DNA of 64,000 bases from JAABRB01 sp963735025. Lineage in GTDB: Bacteria > Pseudomonadota > Gammaproteobacteria > Burkholderiales > SG8-39. The notes below the pieces were generated by a model. It was not told the origin of the DNA and made no database searches. It was given only the letters and a program-made list of their open reading frames with translations. The translations under genes were made by a program, and so were the position numbers. The first letter of the stretch is position 1; each line of letters starts with the position of its first letter. Shown here piece by piece: positions 25,962 to 37,051 of this stretch. Where the stretch lies: assembly GCA_963735025.1 (NCBI GenBank), contig CAVTJG010000009.1, forward strand, positions 1,240,001 through 1,304,000, read 5' to 3'.

Positions 25962-26963
25962 CTAGAACGTGTACCGGACTTCCGGCGTCCGCCCCTCGAA
26001 CTCGTCGAGCAGCCTGGCCAGCGGGGCAAGCGCGGCGTAGCGCTCGCAAGCGGCGCGGACGTAGGCGAGAAAGCGCGGCGCGTCGCCCAGGTAGTCAGGC
26101 TTGCCGTCGCGGTATTGCAGCCGCGCGAAGATTCCGAGCACCTTCAGGTGACGCTGCAACCCCATCCACTCCAGGTCCTGGTAGAACGCACCGAAGTCCG
26201 CATCGACGGGCAAGCCGGCCCGGCGCGCCTTTTCCCAGTATCGAACGGTCCAGTCGATCACCCGCTCTTCCGGCCAGCTCACGAATGCATCGCGGAACAG
26301 GGACGCGACGTCGTAGCTGATCGGCCCGAACACGGCATCCTGAAAATCCAGTATGCCGGGATTCGGGTCACTCACCATCAGATTGCGCGGCATGTAGTCG
26401 CGATGCACGAATACCTTCGGCTGCGCGAGATTGCTGGCGAGGATGAGGCGGAACGTCGTTTCGATCGCCTGTCGCTGTGTGTCCGAGAGCGCGACACCGA
26501 GATGGCGGACAACATACCACTCCGGGAAGAGTTCGAGCTCGCGGCGTAGCAGTGCTTCGTCGTAAGGCGGCAACTCGGACGGGCGACTTGCGAGTTGCCA
26601 TCTGACCAGAGCATCGACCGCATCGGCGAAGAGCGTATCCGCGTTCGAGGCATCGAGGGCTGCCAGATAGGTGGTCGACCCGAGGTCGGTCAGGAGCAGA
26701 AAGCCCCGCTCGAGATTCTGCGCGAGGATTCGCGGCGCATTCAGGCCCGCTTCCAGGAGGAGTCCGGCAACATGTATGAACGGTCGGCAATCCTCGCGCT
26801 GGGGCGGGGCGTCCATGGCAATCACGCTGGGCGCATCACCTTCCGCAAGGTGGACCCGGAAGTAGCGCCGGAAGCTCGCATCCGTGGAAGCAGGCGTCAG
26901 ATGGAAGCTGCCGGACCGATAATGGGTTGCCAGCCATTGCTCGAGCTCTTCAAGCCGCTCCAT
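25962..26963 (-). CDS. amgK: N-acetylmuramate/N-acetylglucosamine 1-kinase
   Basis: A 333-residue APH-like sugar kinase that phosphorylates recycled MurNAc at the anomeric position. The catalytic loop VHRDYMPRNLMV and the metal-binding ILDFQDAVFGPISYDVASL are intact, and the N-terminal STDASFRRYFRV supplies the nucleotide lobe. The start is ATG 26963 (MERLEELEQW); a longer open frame to 27044 would overlap the lptD start. It forms a pair with murU and is divergent from lptD, so both envelope functions share one 63-bp intergenic region. Confidence 0.9.
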   Translation of the reverse strand: MERLEELEQWLATHYRSGSFHLTPASTDASFRRYFRVHLAEGDAPSVIAMDAPPQREDCRPFIHVAGLLLEAGLNAPRILAQNLERGFLLLTDLGSTTYLAALDASNADTLFADAVDALVRWQLASRPSELPPYDEALLRRELELFPEWYVVRHLGVALSDTQRQAIETTFRLILASNLAQPKVFVHRDYMPRNLMVSDPNPGILDFQDAVFGPISYDVASLFRDAFVSWPEERVIDWTVRYWEKARRAGLPVDADFGAFYQDLEWMGLQRHLKVLGIFARLQYRDGKPDYLGDAPRFLAYVRAACERYAALAPLARLLDEFEGRTPEVRYTF

Positions 26964-27026
26964 CGTTTCGTTGCCTGGTCGGGTGAATTGTGCGATTTTA
27001 GCAACTAAAAAACGACATCCAACCCA

Positions 27027-29346
27027 ATGTGGCCCAGTTTCCACCCTGCTGCGGCGGTGGCGGTTCTAGCTTTTGCCCTATGCGGCAACGTCGCTGCCCA
27101 GGGACAGGGGCTGCAACTGCACCGAACGCCGCTCGCGCAACCTCCCCAGCCGGGCGAGGACATTCCGGCGTTCGTCACCGCGGACAAGATAGAGGGTGTC
27201 GCGGGCGTGGAAGTGGATGCGCTCGGGCACGCGGAGCTGCACAAGGGAGCGACCACGCTCTTTGCCGATCGAATCCGTTACGTGAACGAGTTCGACGAAG
27301 CGGAGGCGGTGGGCAACGTGCGCCTCCGGATGGGCGACGACGAGCTGCGCGGGCCCCGTTTGCGGCTGCGCGTGTCCGACAATGCCGGGGTGATGGACGA
27401 TCTCTCGTTCACGCTCTCACCGCGCTCGCTCGGATCATCAGGACGCGCGGCGGTTCCGACTGACAGCCGCGGTACGGCCAAGGTGGCGCGCTTCAGTGGC
27501 GAGGATCACGTGCGGGTGAGCGACACGACATTCACCACGTGCAAGCCGGGCCAGGACGACTGGATGATCTCCGCGGAAGAGCTCGATCTCGACCTGGAGC
27601 GCGAGGTCGGCACGGCGCGTGGGGCCCGCCTGACCTTTCTGGGCCTGACGACTCCCGAGCTGCCGGACTTCGATTTTCCGCTCAACAACCGGCGCAAGAG
27701 CGGTTTCCTGCCGCCGAGCGGCGGCATCAGCAACGCGCGCGGATGGGAATTCATCGCGCCGTACTATTTGAACCTCGCGCCCAATTACGACGCGACAGTC
27801 GCGCCGCGGTACATGCAGAAGCGCGGTTTCCAGCTCCTCTCGCAGTTCCGCTATCTCCTGCCGGGCTCGACCGGCGAGGCGCGACTCGAATATCTGCCCT
27901 ACGACAAGCAGCTCAAGACTGACCGCTGGGGCGTCTCGTGGCTGGACAACTCCCGATTCGGCGGGAACTGGTCGACCAACATCAACTACACACGGGTTTC
28001 CGACAACAATTACTTCCGCGAGCTGTCCGGGCGGCTGGCAACCGCGACGCAACTCTACCTTCCGCAGGAGGCATCGATCACCTACGGCGCGGGCTGGTGG
28101 ACGCTCGACGCTGCGCGCATCGAAGTTTCAGACGCTGCAGGACAACGACAATCCCTCGCCGATTCCCTACAATCGCCTCCCGCAGTTCACGGCAAGCGCG
28201 CTCCGGAGCGTGGGGGCCGGCTTCGATCTCGGTGCGAGCGCCGAGGTGGTCGCATTCGACCGGTCCGTTGGCCTCACCGGTCAGCGCGGCATCATCTATC
28301 CCATATTTCTCGCGGCCTTTCGTGAAGTCCTACGGATACGTCACCCCAAAGGTCGGCGTGTCGGCGACCTATTACAATCTGAAAAACGTCCTGCCGGGTC
28401 TGCCCACCGATCCGACACGGGTGCTGCCAATCGCGTCGCTCGACTCCGGGCTTTTCTTCGATCGCGACGCGCAATGGTTCGGCCAGGACTTCATCCACAC
28501 GCTCGAGCCGCGCGTCTACTACCTCTGGGTGCCGTACCGCAACCAGAACGACCTACCGATCTTCGATACCTCGGTGCCCGACTTCAATGCGGCGCAGCTT
28601 TTTTCCGAGAACTACTACGTCGGCCAGGACCGGATCAGCAATGCGAACCAGGTCACGGTGGCGGCTACCTCGCGGCTTCTCCGTCCGGACAACGGGCAGG
28701 AGGCGGTGCGCGCCTTCGTCGGTCAGCGCTTCTACTTCACCGAGCAGAAGGTGCAGCTCGATCCGCAAACGCCGCTCCGCACCACATAAGTTGTCTCCCA
28801 TACTCGGAAGCATCGGCGGTCAGATCGCACCTCACTGGCGGGGGGAAACTTCCGCGGAGTACTCGTGGTCAAAGGCACAGCTCGAGCGATTCAGCATCGG
28901 CGCACGCTATTCTCCGGAGTTCGCAAAGGTGCTGAACGTCGCTTACCGCTACGCACGTGAGACCTCGACGCAGCCACAGATCCGGCAAGTGGACATTTCA
29001 GCGCAATGGCCGCTCGGTCGGGGGATCTATGCGCTGGGGCGCGTCAATTACGATCTTTACGCCGACCAGTTCGTCGAGGCCCTGGGCGGGATCGAATATA
29101 ATGCGGGCTGCTGGATTGTTCGTGGTGTCGTCCAGAGCTTCGTGACATCGTCGACTCAGCGAACCTACGAATTCTTTGTCCAGCTCGAGCTGAATGGCGT
29201 AGCGCGCATTGGGACCAGCCCGCTTGAGGCGCTGCGTCGCAACATTCCGGGTTATTCGCGTACGAATGCTCCGGCGACGCACAGACGGTGCCGATGCTTT
29301 CGACAGCGGCGATTCGGACGCGTCGCCGTTCGGTCACTATCACTGA
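27027..29346 (+). CDS. lptD: LPS-assembly protein LptD (three or four frameshifts)
   Basis: LptD is the outer-membrane barrel that inserts lipopolysaccharide with LptE. A signal peptide (MWPSFHPAAAVAVLAF, cut after NVAAQ) precedes the OstA jellyroll (FVTADKIEGVAG, LFADRIRYVNEFDEAEAVGNV). The barrel begins at FPLNNRRKSGFLPPSGG. The reading frame is broken near 28122 (before KFQTLQDNDNPSPIPYNRLPQ), near 28308 (joining IIYP to SRPFVKSYGYVTPKVG) and near 28788 (before KLSPILGSIGGQIAPHW). After NIPGYSRTNAP another shift would give an acidic tail ending SGDSDASPFGHYH at 29346; without it the frame ends at 29375. The gene is essential, so errors are likely. Confidence 0.85.
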
Positions 29347-29371
29347 GCCGTTCCGCACCTCGATTGGAAGC

Positions 29372-30685
29372 ATGAAGCTCATTTCCCTCATCGCGCTCTT
29401 CTTCGCATGTGGACTGGCACTCGCGCAGTCGGATACCGCGCCCCGAAGCCGTCCGCGCATCGAGCTCGCCGATCGGATCGTGGCGGTGGTGAACAACGAA
29501 GTGATCACCCAGCGGGAACTGGAGCAGCGCGTCGCACGGGTCGTGGCGCAGCTGCGCAGCCAGGGTGCCCCGCTGCCGAGCCCGGAAGTGCTGGCGCGGC
29601 AGGTGCTGGAGCGCATGATCTCCGATCGGGTGCAGCTCCAGTTCGCAAAGGAAAGCGGCGTCACCGTGAGCGACCAGGACCTCGACCGCGCGATCGCAGG
29701 GATCGCGGCGCAGAACAAGCTTTCACCCGGCGATTTCCGGCGCGCCGTGGAGCGTGAGGGCTTCGGCTGGGATGCGTTTCGCGACAGCATCCGCAATGAG
29801 ATGCTGATCTCGCGCCTGCGCGAGCGCGAGGTCGACCGGAAGATCGTGGTCTCCGACGCCGAAGTCGAAGCGTTCATGGAGGCCAACGAATCCAGCGCCG
29901 ATTCAAACCAGGAATATTCTCTATCGCACATTCTCGTGCGCGTGCCCGAGCAGGCCAGCCCGACGCAGATCGACGGTCGTCGCGCGCGCGCCGAGGAAGC
30001 GCTGGCGCAGATACGCTCCGGCGCCGATTTCCGGCAGGTTGCAGTGAGCTTCTCGGACGCGTCGGACGCGCTGCAGGGCGGGAAGATGGGCTGGCGCTCC
30101 GCCGACCGCCTCCCTGAGCTGTTCGTCGAGGCCGTCGTCAATCTCAAGCCGGGGGACGTCACGCCGGTACTGCGGAGCCCTGCGGGCTTTCACATCCTGC
30201 GCCTGGACGACCGAAGAGGGGGCACAGCAACCTCGAGCAAGGTTCAACAGACGCATGCTCGGCACATTCTCGTGCGTACGAACGAACTCGTCTCGGAGGG
30301 CGACGCCCTGCGCAAGCTCAACATTCTGCGTGAGCGCATTCGACAGGGCGCCGATTTCGCCGAACTGGCACGGCTGAATTCGGACGATGCGTCGGCGTCG
30401 CGCGGCGGGGATCTCGGCTGGATCCTGCCCGGTGATACCGTGCCGCCGTTCGAGCAGGCGATGAACGCGCTCGCTTTGCATGAGGTGAGCACGCCCGTAC
30501 GCACGCCCTTCGGCTTCCACCTCATCGAGGTGCTGGAGCGCCGCACGGCAGACGTGACGCTTGATCGCAGGCGCCTCGAGGCGCGGCGTGTGCTCGGCGC
30601 GCGCCGCGCCGACGAAGCCTACGAGGAGTGGGTCCGGCAACTTCGCGACCGTGCATACGTCGAGTACCGCACGGAGGACAGCTGA
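29372..30685 (+). CDS. surA: Periplasmic chaperone / peptidyl-prolyl isomerase SurA
   Basis: A 437-residue periplasmic chaperone for outer-membrane proteins. The signal peptide MKLISLIALFFACGLALAQ is followed by the N-domain (ELADRIVAVVNNEVITQREL). Two parvulin domains follow, each opening with an HILVR signature: YSLSHILVRVPEQ and THARHILVRTNEL. Each closes with a GFHILRL or GFHLIEVLE strand. It follows lptD, the usual order, and supports its folding. pdxA, often found between surA and rsmA in gammaproteobacteria, is absent. Confidence 0.95.
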   Translation: MKLISLIALFFACGLALAQSDTAPRSRPRIELADRIVAVVNNEVITQRELEQRVARVVAQLRSQGAPLPSPEVLARQVLERMISDRVQLQFAKESGVTVSDQDLDRAIAGIAAQNKLSPGDFRRAVEREGFGWDAFRDSIRNEMLISRLREREVDRKIVVSDAEVEAFMEANESSADSNQEYSLSHILVRVPEQASPTQIDGRRARAEEALAQIRSGADFRQVAVSFSDASDALQGGKMGWRSADRLPELFVEAVVNLKPGDVTPVLRSPAGFHILRLDDRRGGTATSSKVQQTHARHILVRTNELVSEGDALRKLNILRERIRQGADFAELARLNSDDASASRGGDLGWILPGDTVPPFEQAMNALALHEVSTPVRTPFGFHLIEVLERRTADVTLDRRRLEARRVLGARRADEAYEEWVRQLRDRAYVEYRTEDS

Positions 30686-30698
30686 CCCATTGCCGGGC

Positions 30699-31502
30699 AT
30701 GCGCCACGTCCCGCGGAAGCGATACGGCCAGCACTTTCTCGTCGACCCCGCGATCGTGGACCGTGTCGTCGCGGCTGTGGCGCCCGCATCCGACCAGGTC
30801 GTGGTCGAGATCGGTCCCGGGCAGGGTGCGCTGACGGGGCTGCTCGCTGAGCATTCCGGCCGTTTGCACCTGATCGAGATCGATCGTGATCTCGCCGCGG
30901 CATTAACCGAACGCTACAGCGGTGGCCGTGTGAGCGTGCACGTCGGCGATGCGCTCGAATTCGACTACGGGTGCCTTCCGCCGCCCCTGCGACTGGTCGG
31001 CAATCTTCCCTACAACATCTCGACGCCGCTCCTGTTCCGGCTGGCGGCGTTCGCCGACCGGATGGTCGACGCCCACTTCATGCTCCAGCGCGAAGTCGTG
31101 GAGCGCATGGCGGCCGCGCCGTCGACACCCGAATACGGCAGGCTATCGGTGATGATCCAGTACCGCTTCGCGATCGAGAAGCTGTTCGGTGTCCCGCCTG
31201 GCGCATTCCGGCCGGCGCCGAAGGTGGAATCCGCCGTAGTGCGCATGGTGCCCAGGCCGGCGCAAGAACTGAATGCCGCAAGCGAACGCGTGCTGCGAGA
31301 AGTGGTGACCGCCGCGTTCACCAAGCGACGCAAGACGCTGCGCAATGCGCTGGCGGGAATTGCCGACGTCGACGCGCTGTCAGCGCTGCGCATCGATCCG
31401 GGTTTGCGCCCCGAGAACCTCGCTGTCGGCGACTATGTCGCGATCGCGAACTTCGTCGCCGCTCGCGCGCCTCAATCGCGCTCAATGAGCTCGATCTTGT
31501 AG
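30699..31502 (+). CDS. rsmA: 16S rRNA dimethyladenosine transferase
   Basis: A 267-residue RsmA/KsgA enzyme that dimethylates A1518 and A1519 of 16S rRNA. Motifs are RKRYGQHFLVDPAIVDRVV, the SAM loop VEIGPGQGALTGLL, the acidic LIEIDRDLAAAL, and the catalytic NLPYNISTPLLF. The C-terminal AFTKRRKTLRNAL is typical. Start ATG 30699, 13 bases after surA. Its 3' end overlaps the convergent gloA gene by 31 bases. Confidence 0.95.
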   Translation: MRHVPRKRYGQHFLVDPAIVDRVVAAVAPASDQVVVEIGPGQGALTGLLAEHSGRLHLIEIDRDLAAALTERYSGGRVSVHVGDALEFDYGCLPPPLRLVGNLPYNISTPLLFRLAAFADRMVDAHFMLQREVVERMAAAPSTPEYGRLSVMIQYRFAIEKLFGVPPGAFRPAPKVESAVVRMVPRPAQELNAASERVLREVVTAAFTKRRKTLRNALAGIADVDALSALRIDPGLRPENLAVGDYVAIANFVAARAPQSRSMSSIL

Positions 31503-31855
31503 CCGTCGGGATCTTCCACGAACGCGATGACGGAGGTGCCGCCCTTTACTGGCCCCGCCTCGCGGGTAACCCGGCCGCCGCGCTTTTTCACCTCCGCACA
31601 TGCCTTGGCGGCATCGTCGACCGCCACCGCGATGTGTCCGTAAGCCGAGCCGAGGTCGTACTTTTCCACCCCGTAGTTGTAGGTGAGCTCGAGCACCGAC
31701 GCACGATCCTCTTCGTCGTACCCGACGAACGCGAGCGTGTATTTCTGATCCGGGCGATCGGTGGTGCGCAGCATCTTCATGCCCAGCACTTCGGTGTAGA
31801 ACTTGACCGAGCGATCGAGGTCGCCGACTCGCAACATGGTGTGCAAAATACGCAT
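31472..31855 (-). CDS. gloA: Lactoylglutathione lyase (glyoxalase I)
   Basis: A 127-residue VOC-fold metalloenzyme that converts the methylglyoxal-glutathione hemithioacetal to lactoylglutathione. The metal ligands appear as His5 (MRILHTMLRV), Glu in LELTYNYG, His in GHIAVAV and Glu in GYKIELIE. DLDRSVKFYTEVLGMKMLR is the family signature. It converges on rsmA, with a 31-bp antisense overlap of the 3' ends. Confidence 0.95.
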   Translation of the reverse strand: MRILHTMLRVGDLDRSVKFYTEVLGMKMLRTTDRPDQKYTLAFVGYDEEDRASVLELTYNYGVEKYDLGSAYGHIAVAVDDAAKACAEVKKRGGRVTREAGPVKGGTSVIAFVEDPDGYKIELIERD

Positions 31856-31866
31856 GGAGGGCTCCG

Positions 31867-32604
31867 TTAGAGTTCGGGAAGGGCGTGAGAGAGAGCGCGC
31901 AGCTCACCGCGGTAGGTCTGATACTCCGGGCAGATGCTCGCGACCGCGCGCCAGAAGCGCGCCGAATGGTTCATGTGGCGGAGATGCGCGAGCTCGTGCG
32001 CGACGACGTAGTCGATGAGCGCAGAGCGCAGGTGGATCAGCCGCCAGGAGAGGCGTACTCGACCATCCGTCGAGCACGAGCCCCACTGGGTGCGCGCGTT
32101 TGACAGGGAAAGGCGACGTACGCCGACATTCATGCACGGCGCGAGCGCGGCGACGCGGTCGCCGAAGTGCGCCAGCGCGCGCTCGCGCAGCCAAACCAGG
32201 GTTGCGTCACGCAGCGTGCCCGATACGATCGAGATCTCGAGGCGGCTGCCCGCCAGGCACGTCGGTGCCCCCGCCGGTGCGGCGAATACGCCGACCTCGG
32301 TACCGAGGTATGGCAGTCGGGCACCTTCCCGCCAGACGAACGCCGGGCGCGTATTGGCGCGTGCCTCGTCGAGCTTGCGCAGCACCCACGCCTGCTTTTC
32401 GCGAATGAACGCGTCGACTTCCAGCAAAGTGACCCAGCGGGGGGCGGACGCGTGCAGGCCCTGCTCGTCGATCGCGATGCCGATCGTCCGACGGCGCGCG
32501 CGACGGAACGCGTAGAAGATCGTCCGATCGCCGAGATTTATGCTGCGCAGCCGGCCTTTTGCCGGTGCCTGCGGCTCAACTCTGAACGGCAGTTCGAGCT
32601 GCAT
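31867..32604 (-). CDS. YgjP-like zinc metallopeptidase (DUF45/M48)
   Basis: A 245-residue YgjP-family protein with a metzincin-like zinc site. HELAH, followed by HMNHSARFW, gives the HExxH plus distal histidine pattern. The upstream block NARTQWGSCSTDGRVRLSWRLIHLR is the family signature. The N-terminal half contains the beta-rich SINLGDRTIFYAFRRARRRTIGI. Its physiological substrate is unknown. Start ATG 32604 overlaps the plsC-like gene by 29 bases, consistent with cotranscription. Confidence 0.85.
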   Translation of the reverse strand: MQLELPFRVEPQAPAKGRLRSINLGDRTIFYAFRRARRRTIGIAIDEQGLHASAPRWVTLLEVDAFIREKQAWVLRKLDEARANTRPAFVWREGARLPYLGTEVGVFAAPAGAPTCLAGSRLEISIVSGTLRDATLVWLRERALAHFGDRVAALAPCMNVGVRRLSLSNARTQWGSCSTDGRVRLSWRLIHLRSALIDYVVAHELAHLRHMNHSARFWRAVASICPEYQTYRGELRALSHALPEL

Positions 32605-33286
32605 GAGGGACGTCGAGTAAATGCGCGGGCGTGAGCGAGACCATTTGCTCCTCGATCCAGTCCTCGACTTTGCGCATCACTTCCTCCGCGGTCAATCCCT
32701 TGGTCTCGATCGGCTCGCCGATCACCACGGTGACCTTGCCGGGGTATTTCAGGAACGAGTTTCGCGGCCATACCAGACCGGCATTGTGTGCGACCGGGAG
32801 CACGCGCGCGCCATTCTGGACCGCCAGTATTCCCCCTCCTGCCTTGTAGGTCCCGCGCTGCCCGACCGGGATGCGGGTGCCTTCCGGGTACACCATGATC
32901 GAGAAGCCCTGGGCGAGCCGCTCGCCGCCCTGTTCGATCATCCGGCGAATCGCGACCTTGCCTTTCGAGCGATCGATCGCGACCGGGCTCATCAGCGCGA
33001 GACCCCAGCCCAGGAACGGAATCCAGAGGAGCTCGCGCTTCAGCACATAGACGTGGGGCGGGAAGATCGAGGTGTACGCGATGGTTTCCCAGGCCGACTG
33101 ATGCTTGGACAGGATCACGGTGGGTTCTTCCGGGATGTTTTCGCGCCCGATCACCTCGTACTGGATCCCGAGCAGGTGCCGGGAGAGCCAGAGTGCGAAG
33201 CGCGGCCAGCCGGCGATGACCTTCCAGCGCGTGAGTCGCGACAGCGGGAGCGTCGCGAAACAGAGCCCAAAGTACGGAATGACCAC
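32576..33286 (-). CDS. plsC: 1-acyl-sn-glycerol-3-phosphate acyltransferase
   Basis: A PlsC-family acyltransferase making phosphatidic acid at the inner membrane. Motif I reads SKHQSAWET (His-x4-Glu where many homologues have His-x4-Asp), motif III is VYPEGTRIP, and PIETKGLTAEEVM closes the domain. The N-terminal hydrophobic segment continues upstream of the GTG at 33286 (RSALYLITLVIVVIPYFGL), but no standard start is in frame before the gmhB stop. The true start may be an unusual codon, or hidden by a one-base error around 33315. Confidence 0.85.
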   Translation of the reverse strand: MVIPYFGLCFATLPLSRLTRWKVIAGWPRFALWLSRHLLGIQYEVIGRENIPEEPTVILSKHQSAWETIAYTSIFPPHVYVLKRELLWIPFLGWGLALMSPVAIDRSKGKVAIRRMIEQGGERLAQGFSIMVYPEGTRIPVGQRGTYKAGGGILAVQNGARVLPVAHNAGLVWPRNSFLKYPGKVTVVIGEPIETKGLTAEEVMRKVEDWIEEQMVSLTPAHLLDVPHAARTAVQS

Positions 33287-33328
33287 GATGACCAGGGTGA
33301 TCAGGTAAAGGGCGGAGCGGATGAAGCG

Positions 33329-33862
33329 TCATGGGCAAAGTGCCTGTGCGACCGCGGCGAGATCGGGGTACACCAGCGTCCCCTCGGGCAAGCCACCCGC
33401 CTGCCGCGTGGTCTCACCTTTGCCAGTGAGCACCAGGATGGATTGCGCGCCGACCGCGGCCGCTGACTGGAGGTCGCGCAGGCTGTCTCCCACTGCTGGC
33501 ACTCCTGCGAGCGGCGTGTTGAAGCGCTCGCCGATCTCGCGCAGCATCCCTGGAGCCGGTTTCCTGAACGCCGAGCTCGATTCGGCGGTGTCGGGACAGT
33601 AGAAAACCGCCTCGATCCGCCCGCCTGCCTGGCCCACCGCCTTGATCATCTTGCTGTTGATCGCGTTCAGCGTCGCCATGTCGAAGAGCCCGCGGCCGAT
33701 TCCGGACTGATTCGTCGCGATGACCGCCCGGTATCCCCCGTGCGTGAGGCGCGCGATCGCTTCGAGTGCGCCATCGATCGGCCGCCATTCGTCGGGGCTC
33801 TTCACGTACTGCGCACTGTCTTGATTGATCACGCCGTCGCGATCGAGGATGATGAGCTTCAT
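33329..33862 (-). CDS. gmhB: D-glycero-beta-D-manno-heptose-1,7-bisphosphate 7-phosphatase
   Basis: A 177-residue HAD phosphatase of LPS-heptose synthesis. The nucleophile motif is ILDRDGVINQDS, motif II is ATNQSGIGRG, and the Lys/Asp part is RKPAPGM with VGDSLRDLQSA. The zinc-binding loop that in well-studied GmhB has C-x-H and C-x-C is shortened here to YCPDTAESSSAFRKP, with only one cysteine. Either this clade lacks the zinc or the protein is a histidinol-phosphatase-like relative. It follows glyS by about 15 bases. Confidence 0.85.
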   Translation of the reverse strand: MKLIILDRDGVINQDSAQYVKSPDEWRPIDGALEAIARLTHGGYRAVIATNQSGIGRGLFDMATLNAINSKMIKAVGQAGGRIEAVFYCPDTAESSSAFRKPAPGMLREIGERFNTPLAGVPAVGDSLRDLQSAAAVGAQSILVLTGKGETTRQAGGLPEGTLVYPDLAAVAQALCP

Positions 33863-33877
33863 GGGCGAATGGCGATT

Positions 33878-35943
33878 TTACGCCGCGAGCTTGGAGATGT
33901 CGGCGACCTGATTCATGAGTGTATCGAGCTGCGCAAGCAGGGCAAGTCGGTTGCCGCGCAGTGCGGAATCCTCTGCCATCACCAGCACGTCGTCAAAGAA
34001 CCGGTCAACGTCGGCACGCGCGCCCGCGAGCAGCTTCAACGCATCGGCATACTCCTGGCGCTCGACGCTCGCGCGGGTTGCCGGGGACAGCTCCTGCACG
34101 GCGGCGAAGAGCGCGCGTTCGGCCGCGTCGCGCAGGAGGCTCGCCTCGGGCTGTGTCGGAACCGCGCCGGCCTTCCTCAGAATATTACGTATGCGCTTGT
34201 TGGCGGCTGCCAGGCTCGCGGCCTCGGGGAGCTTGCGAAACGCGCGCACTGCCTCCAGACGCGGGATGACCAGATCGATCCGGGCAGGCCGCTGGCCGAC
34301 GACGGACTCGATCTCGTCGACGGCGAAATCCCGATCACGCAAGTAGGAGCGCAGTCGCTCCAGCATGAACTCGTGCAGCCGCTCGACGGTGTCCCCCGCG
34401 AGTTGCGTTGCACCGTATCCCGCGTGCGCCAGGCCCAGCAGCTCCAAGCTGTCGAGCGGCAGCGCGTGCTCGGCGAGAATGCGCAGCACACCGAGCGCGG
34501 CGCGGCGCAGGCCGTACGGATCTTTGTCGCCGGTCGGCACCAGACCGATGCCCCAGATGCCGACCAAGGTGTCGAGCTTGTCGGCGAGCGCAACGGCATC
34601 TCCGATCCGGTCGGTCGGCAAATCGTCGCCGGCAAACCGCGGGCGATAGTGCGCTTCGATCGCGTGCGCGACGGCCTCGGGCTCGCCGTCGTGGCGTGCG
34701 TAGTGCATGCCCATCACGCCCTGCAGTTCCGGGAACTCACCGACCATTCCCGTCAGCAGATCGGCTTTCGCGAGGTGTGCGGCGCGGCGCGCGAACGCTT
34801 CGTCGACTCCGAGCTGGTCGGCGATGGCGCCGGCCAGACGCTCGATCCGCTCGACGCGCTCGAGCTGGCTGCCGAGCTTGTTGTGGTACACGACCGCGGC
34901 CAGCTGCGGCACGAGGCTCTCGAGGCGCCGGCGTCGATCCTGGTCGAAGAAGAATTTAGCGTCCGCCAGCCGCGCGCGCAGGACACGCTCGTTGCCATGG
35001 ATGATGTTTCCGGGATGCTCGGTTCGCAGGTTGGACACGAGCAGGAACCGGTTGAGCAGCCTGCCCTGGCCGTCGATCAGCGGGAAATACTTCTGGTTCT
35101 GCCGCATGGTGAGCATCAGACAGGCCTGCGGCACCTCGAGAAAGGCCTTCTCGAACTGGCCCTCGAGCACCACCGGCCACTCCACGAGTGCGGTCACCTC
35201 GTCGATCAGTGCATCATCGACTGCGAGCGATGCGCCACCCGCCCGCTCGCCGAGCAGCGTCTCGATTCGAGCGCGACGCCGAGCGAAGCTCGCGATCACG
35301 CGTCCCTTTTCTTCCAGGTCGCGCTCGTACTCGGCGGCGTGACGAATCTCGATTGCACCTTCCGACAGGAAGCGATGGCCTAGCGTCGCGCGGCCGCTCT
35401 CAAGTCCAAGCACCGTTCCGGGAACGACGCGATCGCCGTGCAGCATCATCAGTCCGTGCACCGGACGGACGAACTCCGCATCGCTCGTGCCCCAGCGCAT
35501 GAGCTTCGGCACCGGCAGCCGGCGCAGTGCCTCCGCGACGTGCGACGCAAGAGAAGCGTCGATCCTGCCGCCGGCGACGACCGATTGATACGCAAACTGC
35601 TCGCCCTTTGCGCCCTGAACGCGCGCGAGCGCGCCGACGTCAACGCCTTGCTTCTTTGCGAAGCCCAGAAGCGCGGGCGTAGGCTTCCCCGCCTTGTCGA
35701 CACCCGCGCTGACTGCCGGTCCGAGCACGGTGCGCGACTGGTCGGGCGCCTGCTCCAACACTTCTTCGACGAGCACGCCCAGACGGCGCGGCGTGGCGAA
35801 CACGGCAACCTTCGCATCCTGCTGCGCGAAACCGTCCTGACGCAACAGCCCGAACAGCGCTTCACCGAACACATCGCCGAGGTTGCGAAGCGCCTTGGGC
35901 GGCAACTCCTCGGTGAGCAACTCGACGAGCAGCGGGGCGCCGC

Positions 35944-35947
<4 letters not shown>
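33878..35947 (-). CDS. glyS: Glycyl-tRNA synthetase beta subunit
   Basis: A 689-residue beta subunit of the heterotetrameric glycyl-tRNA synthetase, which binds and checks tRNA-Gly. It starts at ATG 35947 (SGAPLLVELLTEELPPKAL), overlapping the glyQ stop. Internal landmarks are FATPRRLGVLVEEV, LPVPKLMRWG, the long ARHDGEPEAVAHAIEAHYRPR and DKLDTLVGIWGIGLVPTGDKDPYGLRRAALG. The C-terminal anticodon-binding part is complete. The open frame upstream of 35947 is glyQ shadow. Confidence 0.97.
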
Positions 35948-36822
<875 letters not shown>

Positions 36823-36917
36823 GAATGTTGGCGATCGAAGCAGCCCGCAATTCTACAGGGTCGCACTCGTGCGACAAATCGCGTGAATTGGTTTCATCGT
36901 GCCGCATCGCTCCGAAT

Positions 36918-36980
36918 GCGGGGCGAGCCGGCCCGTGTCGGGCTCATGGTGCCGCAAGGCAAGCCGTCGAGCGGGTACCC
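36918..36980 (+). repeat. Interspersed repeat family 1, copy 3
   Basis: This is the best-preserved copy: ATGCGGGGCGAGCCGGCCCG, then GGGCTCATGGTGCCGCAAGG and CAAGCCGTCGAGCGGGTACC. The similarity may continue to a GGCCCGCTACCGC block near 37030-37042, which also ends the copy at 412-470. It lies in the 229-bp gap between glyQ and lnt. I see nothing else in that gap. Confidence 0.6.
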
Positions 36981-37051
36981 GCAGGAGGGCACGTTTGCGG
37001 CCCTAGGCGCTGGCCGGGCATGGCCGCTGGCCCGCTACCGCTGTACCCACC

